Shown here piece after piece: positions 26,480 through 34,705 of a stretch of 64,000 nucleotides of DNA; positions within the stretch are counted from its first letter, which is position 1; each line of letters begins with the position of its first letter. A model generated the notes under the pieces. The model was not told the origin of the DNA. It worked only from the letters and a program-made list of their open reading frames with translations, and ran no database searches. A program made the position numbers and the translations under genes. Origin of the DNA: DASUXA01 sp036378155 (GTDB lineage Bacteria > Actinomycetota > Actinomycetes > Mycobacteriales > Micromonosporaceae); contig DASUXA010000007.1 in the NCBI GenBank assembly GCA_036378155.1, positions 19,426-83,425 of the forward strand, in the 5' to 3' direction.

Positions 26480-29400
26480 TCAGCCGGCGACCGCGCTCGG
26501 CCCGAGCAGCGCCTTGAGGTCCGCCATCAGGGCGGTGGTCGGCGCCACGCGCGGCCCGGCACGCAGCAGATGGCGGTTCACCTTCAGGTGGACCTCGGCG
26601 CTGCCCGGATGGCTGGACAGCACCTCCTTGAGCCGTTCCACCAGCGGCGGGGTACACCGCGACGGCGGCAACGCCAGCACCACCGGCTTGACCTCGTCCG
26701 GGGCGGAGATGTCGGGAATGGACAGGTCCATCGCCATCAGCCGGGGCTGGTCGTCGCGCCGGTCCACCCGACCGCGCACCACCACGATGGCGTCCTCCGC
26801 GACGTACTGCCCGACCAGTTCGTACGTGTTGGGGAAGAACAGCACCTCGATCGCGCCGTCGAGGTCCTCCAGGGTCGCCGACGCCCAACTGCGGCCCTGC
26901 TTGGTGATCCGACGCTGGACGCCGGACAGGATGCCGGCGAGGTTGACGACCTGCCCGTCGGCGGGACCGCCTTCCTCGGCGAGCGCCGCGATCGACATGT
27001 CCGCCGCCTTGGCGAGCACGTGTTCGAGCCCGAACAGCGGATGGTCGGAGACGTACAACCCGAGCATCTCCCGCTCGAACGCCAACCGTTCCGCCTTGTC
27101 CCACTCCGCCTCGGGGATCGGCGGGGTGACCACGATCGTGCTGTCGCCGCTGTCGCCGCCGCCGAACACGTCGCCGAACAGGTCGTACTGCCCGGCCGCC
27201 TCGTTGCGCTTGACGTCGAGGAACGCGTCGATCGCGTCGGCGTGTACCGCGAGCAGTCCGCGCCGGGTGTGCCCCATCGAGTCGAACGCGCCCGCCTTGA
27301 TCAGCGATTCGATCGTCTTCTTGTTGCAGGCGACCGCGTCGACCTTGCGCAGGAAGTCGTAGAAGTCGGTGTACGCGCCCTTCTCCCGGCGGCACCTCAT
27401 GATCGACTCGACGACGTTGGTACCGACGTTGCGGACCGCCGCCAACCCGAACCGGATGTCCGCGCCGACCGCCGAGAAGCGCGCGTTGCTGGCGTTGACG
27501 TCGGGCGGCAGTACCTTGATCCCCATCCGCCGGCACTCGGCCAGGTACACCGCGGACTTGTCCTTGTCGTCGCCGACGCTGGTGAGCAGGGCGGACATGT
27601 ACTCGGCGGGATAGTTCGCCTTGAGGTACGCGGTCCAGTACGACACCAGCCCGTACCCGGCGGTGTGCGCCTTGTTGAACGCGTAGTCGGAGAACGGGAC
27701 GAGGATGTCCCACAGCGTCTTGATCGCGTCGTCGGAGTACCCGTTGGCGCGCATGCCCGCCGCGAACGGTTCGAACTCCTTGTCGAGGATCTCCTTCTTC
27801 TTCTTGCCCATCGCGCGGCGCAGCAGGTCCGCTTTGCCCAGCGAGTACCCGGCGAGCTTCTGCGCGATCGCCATGACCTGTTCCTGGTACACGATCAGCC
27901 CGTAGGTGTCGCCCAGGATGTCGGCGAGCGGCTCGGCGAGTTCGGGGTGGATCGGCACCACCGGCTTGCGACCGTTCTTGCGGTCGGCGTAGTCGTTGTG
28001 CGCGTTGGCGCCCATCGGACCGGGGCGGTACAGCGCCAGCACGGCGGAGATGTCCTCGAAGTTGTCCGGCACCATGGCGCGCAGCAGGGCGCGCATCGGT
28101 CCGCCGTCGAGCTGGAAGACGCCGAGCGTGTCGCCGCGCGCCAGCAGTTCGTAGGTCGGCTTGTCGTCCAACGGCAGCTGTTCGAGGACGAGTTCCTCGC
28201 CCCGGTTGGTGCGGATCGCCTCCAGGCAGTCGTCGAGCACGGTCAGGTTGCGCAGACCCAGGAAGTCCATCTTGAGCAACCCGATGGTCTCGCAGGCGCC
28301 CATGTCGAACTGGGTGATGATCGCGCCGTCCTGGTCGCGCCGCCAGATCGGGATCACGTCCAGCAGCGGGTCGCGGGACAGGATCACGCCCGCCGCGTGT
28401 ACCCCGACCTGACGCTTGAGCCCCTCCAGCCCGCGCGCGGTGTCGACGACCTTGCGGACCTCGGCGTCCGACTCGTACAACTGCCGGAACTCGACCGCCT
28501 CGGCGTACCGGTTGTGGTTCGGGTCGAAGATCCCGGACAGCGGAATGTCCTTGCCCATCACGGCGGGAGGCATCGCCTTGGTGATCCGGTCGCCCAGCGC
28601 GAACGGGTACCCCAGCACCCGCGCCGCGTCCTTGATCGCAGCCTTCGCCTTGATCGTCCCGTACGTGACGATCTGCGCGACCCGCTCCTCGCCGTAGCGC
28701 TCCGTGGCGTAGCGGATCATGTCGCCGCGCCGACGCTCGTCGAAGTCCATGTCGATGTCGGGCATCGAGATGCGGTCCGGGTTGAGGAACCGCTCGAAGA
28801 TCAGACCGTGCGCCATCGGGTCGAGTTCGGTGATGCCCAGGGCGTACGCGATCAGGGCGCCGGCTGCCGAGCCACGCCCCGGTCCGACCCGGATGCCCTC
28901 CTGCTTGGCGTGCGCCACCAGGTCGGCGACGACCAGGAAGTACCCGGGGAAACCCATCTGGCAGATGACGTCGAGCTCGTACTCCGCCTGCCGGGCGTGC
29001 GACTCCGGCACGCCGTCGGGGAAGCGCCGCGCCAGCCCCCGCGCCACCTCCTTGCGCAGCCAACTCTCCTCGGTCTCCCCCGCCGGTACCGGGAACTGCG
29101 GCATCAGCTTGCGCGGGGCGAACACCTCGCCGTAGTCGCCGATCCGCTCGGCGATCTCCAGTGTGGCGTCGCAGGCGCCCGGCACCTGGCGCTCCCACAG
29201 GTCGCGCATCTCCGCCGGGGACTTCAGGTAGAAGTCGCGCGCGTCGAACTTGAACCGCTTCGGATCGGCGAGCGTCGACCCGGACTGCACGCACAACAGC
29301 ACTTCGTGGGCGTCCGCGTCGGCGGCGTACGTGTAGTGCAGGTCGTTGGTGGCGACCGGCTTGAGGTTCAGCGTCTTGCCCAGCCGCAGCAGGTCGTCGC

Positions 29401-29998
29401 GGACCCGGCGCTCGATGTCCAGCCCGTGGTCCATCAGTTCCAGGTAGAAGTTGTCCGCGCCGAAGATGTCGCGGTAGTCGGCGGCAGCCTGGCACGCCCT
29501 GTCGAAGTCGCCGATGCGCAGCCAGGTCTGGATCTCCCCGGACGGGCAGCCGGTGGTGGCGATCAGACCCTTGCCGTACCGGTCGAGCAGCTCGCGGTCG
29601 GCGCGCGGCTTGTAGAAGTAGCCTTCCAGGCTGGACAGCGAGGCGAGCCGGAACAGGTTGCGCAGCCCGTCGGCGTCCTCGGCGAGCAGCGTCATGTGGG
29701 TGTACGCGCCGCCGCCGGACACGTCGTTCTCGCCGCCCTCGGCCCAGCGCACCCGCGTCTTGTCGAACCGCGAGGTCCCCGGCGTCAGGTACGCCTCCAG
29801 CCCGATGATCGGCTTCACACCCGCCGCCGTGGCCTGCTTGAAGAAGTCGTACGCCCCGTACAGGTTGCCGTGGTCGGTCATCGCCAGCGCCGGCATGCCC
29901 TGCCGGTTCGCCTCGGCGAACAGATCCTTCAGCCGCGCGGCGCCGTCGAGCATCGAGTACTCGGTGTGTACGTGCAGATGCACGAACGAGTCAGCCAC
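26480..29998 (-). CDS. dnaE: DNA polymerase III alpha subunit
   Basis: The 1172-residue replicative polymerase subunit. An N-terminal PHP domain (FVHLHVHTEYSMLDGAA at the start) precedes the palm, which carries the catalytic aspartates in PDIDMDFDERRRGD near residue 412. The fingers, a tandem helix-hairpin-helix region and an OB domain (about 990-1070, QVVNLAGILSGVQRRITKQG) complete the DnaE1 layout. Length and order match the main actinobacterial enzyme; the mutagenic DnaE2 is shorter. The GTG start has GGGGGAG 7 nt upstream. In actinobacterial DnaE the PHP domain does the proofreading, so its histidines are of interest. Confidence 0.97.
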   Translation of the reverse strand: MADSFVHLHVHTEYSMLDGAARLKDLFAEANRQGMPALAMTDHGNLYGAYDFFKQATAAGVKPIIGLEAYLTPGTSRFDKTRVRWAEGGENDVSGGGAYTHMTLLAEDADGLRNLFRLASLSSLEGYFYKPRADRELLDRYGKGLIATTGCPSGEIQTWLRIGDFDRACQAAADYRDIFGADNFYLELMDHGLDIERRVRDDLLRLGKTLNLKPVATNDLHYTYAADADAHEVLLCVQSGSTLADPKRFKFDARDFYLKSPAEMRDLWERQVPGACDATLEIAERIGDYGEVFAPRKLMPQFPVPAGETEESWLRKEVARGLARRFPDGVPESHARQAEYELDVICQMGFPGYFLVVADLVAHAKQEGIRVGPGRGSAAGALIAYALGITELDPMAHGLIFERFLNPDRISMPDIDMDFDERRRGDMIRYATERYGEERVAQIVTYGTIKAKAAIKDAARVLGYPFALGDRITKAMPPAVMGKDIPLSGIFDPNHNRYAEAVEFRQLYESDAEVRKVVDTARGLEGLKRQVGVHAAGVILSRDPLLDVIPIWRRDQDGAIITQFDMGACETIGLLKMDFLGLRNLTVLDDCLEAIRTNRGEELVLEQLPLDDKPTYELLARGDTLGVFQLDGGPMRALLRAMVPDNFEDISAVLALYRPGPMGANAHNDYADRKNGRKPVVPIHPELAEPLADILGDTYGLIVYQEQVMAIAQKLAGYSLGKADLLRRAMGKKKKEILDKEFEPFAAGMRANGYSDDAIKTLWDILVPFSDYAFNKAHTAGYGLVSYWTAYLKANYPAEYMSALLTSVGDDKDKSAVYLAECRRMGIKVLPPDVNASNARFSAVGADIRFGLAAVRNVGTNVVESIMRCRREKGAYTDFYDFLRKVDAVACNKKTIESLIKAGAFDSMGHTRRGLLAVHADAIDAFLDVKRNEAAGQYDLFGDVFGGGDSGDSTIVVTPPIPEAEWDKAERLAFEREMLGLYVSDHPLFGLEHVLAKAADMSIAALAEEGGPADGQVVNLAGILSGVQRRITKQGRSWASATLEDLDGAIEVLFFPNTYELVGQYVAEDAIVVVRGRVDRRDDQPRLMAMDLSIPDISAPDEVKPVVLALPPSRCTPPLVERLKEVLSSHPGSAEVHLKVNRHLLRAGPRVAPTTALMADLKALLGPSAVAG

Positions 29999-30123
29999 GC
30001 CCGGCTCCCCCTACCTGTTCAGTTCGCGACCACGGCCACGACCGCCCGGCGTGCGGTGCCGCCGGCGCGTCGACGAGGCGAGCCTAGTCCGCTGCCGCCC
30101 GGGTCGGCGGCACCGACGCGGGG

Positions 30124-31161
30124 TCAACGACCGCTACCGATTCCGTACGATCCGCCGGTCGACGAGAACGGCGCGAGGATCGCCGCCGCGGCCTGCAGCC
30201 ACGCGCGTCGCGTGCTGGCCCGCAACGCGTGGTAGTCGATGGACGACCCGCTTTCCAGAGCCGGGTCGTACGGCACCACCGCCACCGCGCGGGTGCGCGT
30301 GGCGAAGTGCGCCGTCAGGTCGTCCAGCAGCGACGACGGGTTCGGCGTCGGGCAGGACAGCAGGGTGACCGCCTGGGCGACCAATTCGCCCAGACCCATC
30401 TCCTCGAGCAGGTCGAGCATCCAGTCGGCGGTGTACGCCGCGTCCTCGCGCGGCACCGATGTGATCACCAGTTGATCCGCCGAGCCGATCACGGTCTGCC
30501 AGTTCGGGCTCTCCACGTTGTTGCCGGTATCCACGCAGATCACCTCGTGGCTGCGGCGCAGCACGTCGAGCACCCGGCGCACGGTGTACCCGTCGAGCTT
30601 CTGCGCGAACCGCGGGCTCTCCTCACCGGCGAGCACGTCGTACGAGGTGTCCGAGGCGTGCCGCAGGTAGTCGTCGAGCGTCTCGGGCAGGTCGTCGTCG
30701 CTCGCCGCCTCGACCAGGGTGAGATCGGCGATCAGGTGCCGGATGGTGCGCGCGTGCCGAGCCGATCCGGCGCGCAGCCCCAGCGTGCCGCGCAGTTCGT
30801 TGTCGTCCCAGGCGATCACGCCGCGCGCCCGGACCCCGCCGATCGTCGCCGCTGCCAGGACCGTCGCCGTGGTCTTGTGGACGCCGCCCTTCGGGTTGGC
30901 GAACGCGACCACCCGGCTGCGACCGAGATCGCCGCCGATGACGCGGGTCCACTCGTGGGTCTTGTCCAGGTTCGCGGCGCCCCACTCCGGCCGCCCCAGC
31001 GGATCGTCCGCCGGGACACCCTGGCTCGGGATCGGGGCCCGTGCGGCGCCGACGACGGGCAGGTCCCCCGAGTCGGGCAGGTTGCGCGCCCGGTCGAGGA
31101 TGCTTCGCCACCGCGGCGCCGGCTGGGCGATCCCGCTCCACCCGCCTTCGGTGCGCTCCAC
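30124..31161 (-). CDS. MinD/ParA-like ATPase with variant Walker A
   Basis: A 345-residue P-loop protein of the SIMIBI class. The deviant Walker A region reads ANPKGGVHKTTA near residues 87-98, with His where ParA/MinD proteins have Gly (KGGVGKTT). WDDNELRGTLG and EVICVDTGNNVESP are the switch segments. About 80 residues of low-complexity sequence precede the core. Such MinD-like proteins occur near secretion or cell-envelope genes in actinobacteria, and this branch commonly seems to keep the His. No partner such as ParB or FtsK lies beside it; an unknown membrane-anchored protein and dnaE do. A TAGCCT -10 box (31195-31200) and GGGAGGG ribosome site precede the GTG. Confidence 0.82.
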   Translation of the reverse strand: MERTEGGWSGIAQPAPRWRSILDRARNLPDSGDLPVVGAARAPIPSQGVPADDPLGRPEWGAANLDKTHEWTRVIGGDLGRSRVVAFANPKGGVHKTTATVLAAATIGGVRARGVIAWDDNELRGTLGLRAGSARHARTIRHLIADLTLVEAASDDDLPETLDDYLRHASDTSYDVLAGEESPRFAQKLDGYTVRRVLDVLRRSHEVICVDTGNNVESPNWQTVIGSADQLVITSVPREDAAYTADWMLDLLEEMGLGELVAQAVTLLSCPTPNPSSLLDDLTAHFATRTRAVAVVPYDPALESGSSIDYHALRASTRRAWLQAAAAILAPFSSTGGSYGIGSGR

Positions 31162-31283
31162 GCTCGCCCTCCCCGCGGCCGGTTGTCGAATGACAGGCTA
31201 CGGAACCGGCGCGTCCGCCACCACCGCGTCCCGCGCCGGGCGTACCCAGTGTCCACACCCCGACCCGACGGCCGAGGGCGGGG

Positions 31284-32147
31284 TCACCCGCCGGGGCCGG
31301 CGCGGTACCCCCGATCGGGCGGGGGCTCGACGGTCGACGTCTGCTCCGGCAGCGGCGCCCGGAACACCGCGTGGTCCAACCTGGTCACCTGCGGCGCGGG
31401 GTCGACGGCGCGGACACCCGGTCGGTCGGCGAGTCGGGCGAGCCCGCCCGGCGACGCCCGCACCACCGCCGCGTACACGCACGCGCAGTGCCGTCGGTAC
31501 GCCGCCGCCTCCGCCGCGGCGACGTCGGCGTTGGCGGAGAAGACGGCACGGTGCTGCGGGTCGGTGGCGGTACCCGCGCGGGAGCGCTCGTCGCTCGCCT
31601 CGGCGTCCTTGCGGGTCGCTTCCGCGTCCATGCCGCCGACCACGTCCTGCGGTACCCGCTGGACCGGCAGCGCCACGATCTCGGTCTGGGTGTCCGGCAG
31701 CGGAACCCGGGCGTACACCCGGACGACTTCGAACCCGTCCAGCACCGGTACCAACTGGTCCGGGTCCCGGTAGCCGTCGAGCGAGACCAGGGCGTACACC
31801 CCGCCCGTCGGCGCCGACGGCGGGGTGGCGACCAGCCGGGCGAGGCGGTTGCGGCTCGCGGCGAGGTACCCCGGTACCGAGTCGCCGTCGGCGACACCGA
31901 CCCGGACCACGTCGCCCACGCCGGGGTCGACGACGACCGGCCGGTGGCTGGCCCGGTACGCCGCGACGCCCGTGACCGGTACCAGGACCAGGGCGAGCAG
32001 CCCGAGCGGCGGCAGTCGCCGCGCGCCCCCGCCCAGCCGGCGAGCGCCGCGACCGAGCCGGGCGGCGCCGCGGCCCAGCCGGCGAACGGCTCCGCGCAGC
32101 CGCGCCGGCACGTGCCCCGCCCCGCGACCGGGATCGCCGCCGATCAT
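31284..32147 (-). CDS. Unknown protein with one membrane segment
   Basis: A 287-residue protein I do not recognise. A basic N-terminus with Arg-Leu-Gly repeats (about 10-45) leads into one hydrophobic segment (LPPLGLLALVLVPVTGVAAY, about 46-65), then a mostly hydrophilic domain of 210 residues that should lie outside the cell. This domain has the phrases GVYALVSLDGYRDPDQLVPVL and HCACVYAAVVRAS, whose paired cysteines could form a disulfide. The ATG overlaps the stop of the pseudouridine synthase gene by 4 bp (ATGA), so the two are coupled. The MinD-like gene follows 122 bp downstream. Confidence 0.75.
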   Translation of the reverse strand: MIGGDPGRGAGHVPARLRGAVRRLGRGAARLGRGARRLGGGARRLPPLGLLALVLVPVTGVAAYRASHRPVVVDPGVGDVVRVGVADGDSVPGYLAASRNRLARLVATPPSAPTGGVYALVSLDGYRDPDQLVPVLDGFEVVRVYARVPLPDTQTEIVALPVQRVPQDVVGGMDAEATRKDAEASDERSRAGTATDPQHRAVFSANADVAAAEAAAYRRHCACVYAAVVRASPGGLARLADRPGVRAVDPAPQVTRLDHAVFRAPLPEQTSTVEPPPDRGYRAGPGG

Positions 32148-33106
32148 GCCGCGTCGCGCAGCACGTCCAGCGCGTGAGCCAGGTCCGGCGGGTACTCGCT
32201 GACGAAGGCGACCTCCTCGCCGGTCGCCGGATGCCGGAACGACAACCGCACGGCGTGCAGCCACTGCCGGGTCAACCCGAGCCGGGCGGCGAGCGTCGGG
32301 TCCGCGCCGTAGGTCAGGTCGCCGACGCACGGATGGCGCAGCGCCGAGAAATGCACCCGGATCTGATGGGTACGACCGGTCTCCAGGCGCACGTCGACCA
32401 GGCTGGCGGCGGGGAACGCCTCGAGCGTGTCGTAGTGCGTGACGCTCGGCTTGCCGCCCGCCACCACCGCCCACCGGTAGTCGTGAGTCGGGTGCCGGTC
32501 GATCGGCGCGTCGACGGTACCGCGCAACGGGTCGAGGTGGCCCTGCACCACCGCGTGGTACCGCTTGTCCACCTCACGCGCCTTGAACGCCCGCTTGAGC
32601 AGGCTGTACGCGCGTTCGCTCTTGGCGACGACCATCAGCCCGGTGGTACCGACGTCCAGCCGGTGCACCACGCCCTGCCGTTCCGCCGCGCCGCTCGTCG
32701 CGATCGTCTGCCCCATCGCGGCGAGTCCGGCGGTCACCGTCGGACCGGTCCAGCCGGGGCTGGGATGCGCCGCCACGCCCACCGGCTTGTCCACGACCAC
32801 GATGTCGTCGTCGCTGTACACCACGCGCAGCCCGGGCACGGGCCGGGGCGGCTCCGGGGCGACCGCGCCGGGCGGCGGCGGCAGCGTCACCTCCAGCCAC
32901 GCGCCCGCGCTGACCTTGTCGGACTTGGGTCGCGGTACTCCGTCCACCAGCGCGTCGCCGGCCTCGACGAGGTCGGCGGCGACGGTTCTGGACAGTCCGA
33001 AGATGCGGGCGACCGCCTGGTCGAGACGTAGGCCGTCCAATCCGTCCGGTACCGGTAGCGACCGCCGCTCCCCCGAGCGCGGTCCGGCGCTGTCACTGCG
33101 CGTCAC
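32144..33106 (-). CDS. RluA-family pseudouridine synthase
   Basis: A 320-residue enzyme with an N-terminal S4 RNA-binding domain (about 20-85) and a catalytic PSI domain (95-310). The catalytic aspartate is in the family motif HRLDVGTTGLMVV near residue 148. The domain order fits RluD, which modifies helix 69 of 23S rRNA. The neighbouring lspA is a frequent partner of rluD-like genes, and the two overlap by 14 bp here. The GTG start lies inside the end of lspA. Confidence 0.92.
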   Translation of the reverse strand: MTRSDSAGPRSGERRSLPVPDGLDGLRLDQAVARIFGLSRTVAADLVEAGDALVDGVPRPKSDKVSAGAWLEVTLPPPPGAVAPEPPRPVPGLRVVYSDDDIVVVDKPVGVAAHPSPGWTGPTVTAGLAAMGQTIATSGAAERQGVVHRLDVGTTGLMVVAKSERAYSLLKRAFKAREVDKRYHAVVQGHLDPLRGTVDAPIDRHPTHDYRWAVVAGGKPSVTHYDTLEAFPAASLVDVRLETGRTHQIRVHFSALRHPCVGDLTYGADPTLAARLGLTRQWLHAVRLSFRHPATGEEVAFVSEYPPDLAHALDVLRDAA

Positions 33107-33680
33107 GGTCCGAGTGTCGCACCCTGGTGCCGTCGCGCCGCCGACCGGTGACCTCGAGAATGATGGCCAACACGACGCCGCAGGTCAGCGCCGAGTCGGC
33201 CAGGTTGAACACCGGGAAGACCTGCCCGTACGGGTCGAACACGCTGACGAAGTCGACCACGTGCCCGACGAACGGTCCGGGCGAGCGGAAAATCCGGTCG
33301 GTGAGGTTACCGAGCGCGCCGCCGAGCACGAGCCCGAGCGCGACCGCCCAGGCGGTGGACCGCAGCCGCCGCGCCATCCACGCGATCCACCCCACCACAA
33401 CGACCGTGATCAGCGGGAAGACGAACGTGTACCGGGTGCCCATGCTGAACGCCGCGCCGCCGTTACGGGTCAGGCTGAGATAGACGGCGCCGCCGAGCAG
33501 TTCCACCGGCCCCCGGCCCTCGAGCTGTGCCACGGCGAGTTGCTTGGTGAGCAGGTCGAGACCGAGCACCACGACAGCGCCGACCGTCAGGACCGTAATC
33601 GCCCGTCGGGCGGCTCGTCGCTCGGACGGTGCGGTCGGTCGGTCGACCGCACCGTCGGAGACCAGCTCGTCGGTACTCAG
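33093..33680 (-). CDS. lspA: Lipoprotein signal peptidase
   Basis: Signal peptidase II, 195 residues with four membrane helices. It cleaves the signal peptide of prolipoproteins after lipid attachment. The two catalytic aspartates are in GALGNLTDRIF and PVFNLADSALTCG, and NGGAAFS and GHVVDF are also conserved. The start is unusual. The best placed codon is CTG at 33680, which overlaps the upstream stop as CTGA and has GGAGG 7 nt before it. GTG at 33713 lies in the same frame but has no ribosome site. Without one of these, the protein would lose its first helix. Confidence 0.93.
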   Translation of the reverse strand: MSTDELVSDGAVDRPTAPSERRAARRAITVLTVGAVVVLGLDLLTKQLAVAQLEGRGPVELLGGAVYLSLTRNGGAAFSMGTRYTFVFPLITVVVVGWIAWMARRLRSTAWAVALGLVLGGALGNLTDRIFRSPGPFVGHVVDFVSVFDPYGQVFPVFNLADSALTCGVVLAIILEVTGRRRDGTRVRHSDRDAQ

Positions 33681-34555
33681 CGCCGCTCCTCCAACTGCTT
33701 GCAGGTGACGCACAGCGTAGCGGACGGGAACGCGGCCAGCCGTTCGACGGGGATGTTGTTGCCGCACCGCTCACACCGACCGTAGCTGCCGTCCTGCAGC
33801 CGCTCCATGGCGCGTTCCACCTGGGTGATCCGTTCCAGGATGCTGTGCGCCAGGGAGATCTCCTGCTCCCGCTCGAACGTCTTGGTACCGGTGTCGGCCT
33901 GGTCGTCGCCCGCCGAGTCGGTCAGCCGGTCCCGCTGCAGCTCGGCGATCTCGGAGATCGTCGAGTCGTACTCGCGGCGCAGTTCCTCGAGACGCTCGCC
34001 GAGGGCGACCCGGATCGCCTCGGTTTCCTCGGCGCTCCTGGTGGCCTTGGGCGCGACCTTGGTGTCGCCACCACGGGCCGACGGTCGGGTGGCCGTGGTC
34101 GTCTTCGCTGCGGCTGTCTTCGCCATGGTCGCTCCCTTGCCCGCGGTGGTCGCGGTGATCGCCGGTGGGTCGTTCGTGGTACTGCTGTCGTTCCTGGTGG
34201 ACCTGCGCCGGGTGGTACCCGTCGAAGATCCGGCGGCGCTGCTGATACCCATCTCGGTGCCGTTCGCCCCGTCCCGGGACGAACGCTTGCGCGTCGAATT
34301 GGTCACACTGCCGGGGCTGTCGCGGTCCGCGCTCGCTGTTCCGGACGCGGCGGGTGTCCGGGTCTGAGCCTTCTTCGCGGTCGCGGTACCGGTCGTCCCG
34401 GTCCGCGTGGTCTCGGGCGCGTCGCCGCCGCTCGCGGCGGGTGCCGACGTGGCGTCGTCGACCGGGCGACCCTTGCTCCCGCCCGGCTTGTTTGTCTGCT
34501 TCTGTCCCCCGCCAGCCGACGGCCTGGTCTTCGGTGAGGCGACCCGCTCGGCCAT
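33677..34555 (-). CDS. TraR/DksA-type zinc finger protein with disordered N-terminus
   Basis: A 292-residue protein whose C-terminal 120 residues are a DksA/TraR-like coiled coil and zinc finger. The four metal cysteines are in CERCGNN and CVTCKQ at the C-terminus, and the hairpin (EETEAIRVALGERLEELRREY onward) is acidic and helical. DksA-like proteins bind the RNA polymerase secondary channel. The first 150-170 residues are a Ser/Thr/Ala/Lys/Arg-rich low-complexity region. A second good start, ATG at 34126 with AAGGGAG upstream, would give a 149-residue protein lacking that region. A terminator-like hairpin lies 15 bp before 34555, which favours the internal start, whereas high third-position GC favours the long form. 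Confidence 0.85.
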   Translation of the reverse strand: MAERVASPKTRPSAGGGQKQTNKPGGSKGRPVDDATSAPAASGGDAPETTRTGTTGTATAKKAQTRTPAASGTASADRDSPGSVTNSTRKRSSRDGANGTEMGISSAAGSSTGTTRRRSTRNDSSTTNDPPAITATTAGKGATMAKTAAAKTTTATRPSARGGDTKVAPKATRSAEETEAIRVALGERLEELRREYDSTISEIAELQRDRLTDSAGDDQADTGTKTFEREQEISLAHSILERITQVERAMERLQDGSYGRCERCGNNIPVERLAAFPSATLCVTCKQLEERR

Positions 34556-34569
34556 CTGTCCCCCATATG

Positions 34570-34600
34570 AAAAACGGGCGCGCGGCGGGGCGCCGCGCAC
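34570..34600 (-). terminator. Rho-independent terminator-like hairpin before the DksA-type gene
   Basis: On the minus strand an 8-bp GC stem (GCGCGGCG / CGCCGCGC, 34598-34580, loop of three C) is followed by GCCCG and a run of five T. The orientation fits the end of the antiporter transcript, but the hairpin is immediately upstream of the long start of the DksA-type gene. It could therefore be an attenuator instead. Confidence 0.5.
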
Positions 34601-34705
34601 TCCAGAGAATCGCAAGGATACGGAACGTGGTCGCGTCCGACAACACGCCACACGATCCGTACCGAAATGGCACGGTACCGCGTGGTAGCGCGCCGCGCGT
34701 GCGAA

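Noticed and set aside
26270..30235. A very long open frame (over 1300 codons) on the plus strand across dnaE
   Set aside because: It is exactly antisense to dnaE, whose motifs are complete. Its product is His/Arg/Gly/Val-rich low-complexity sequence, as expected from a GC-rich shadow frame.
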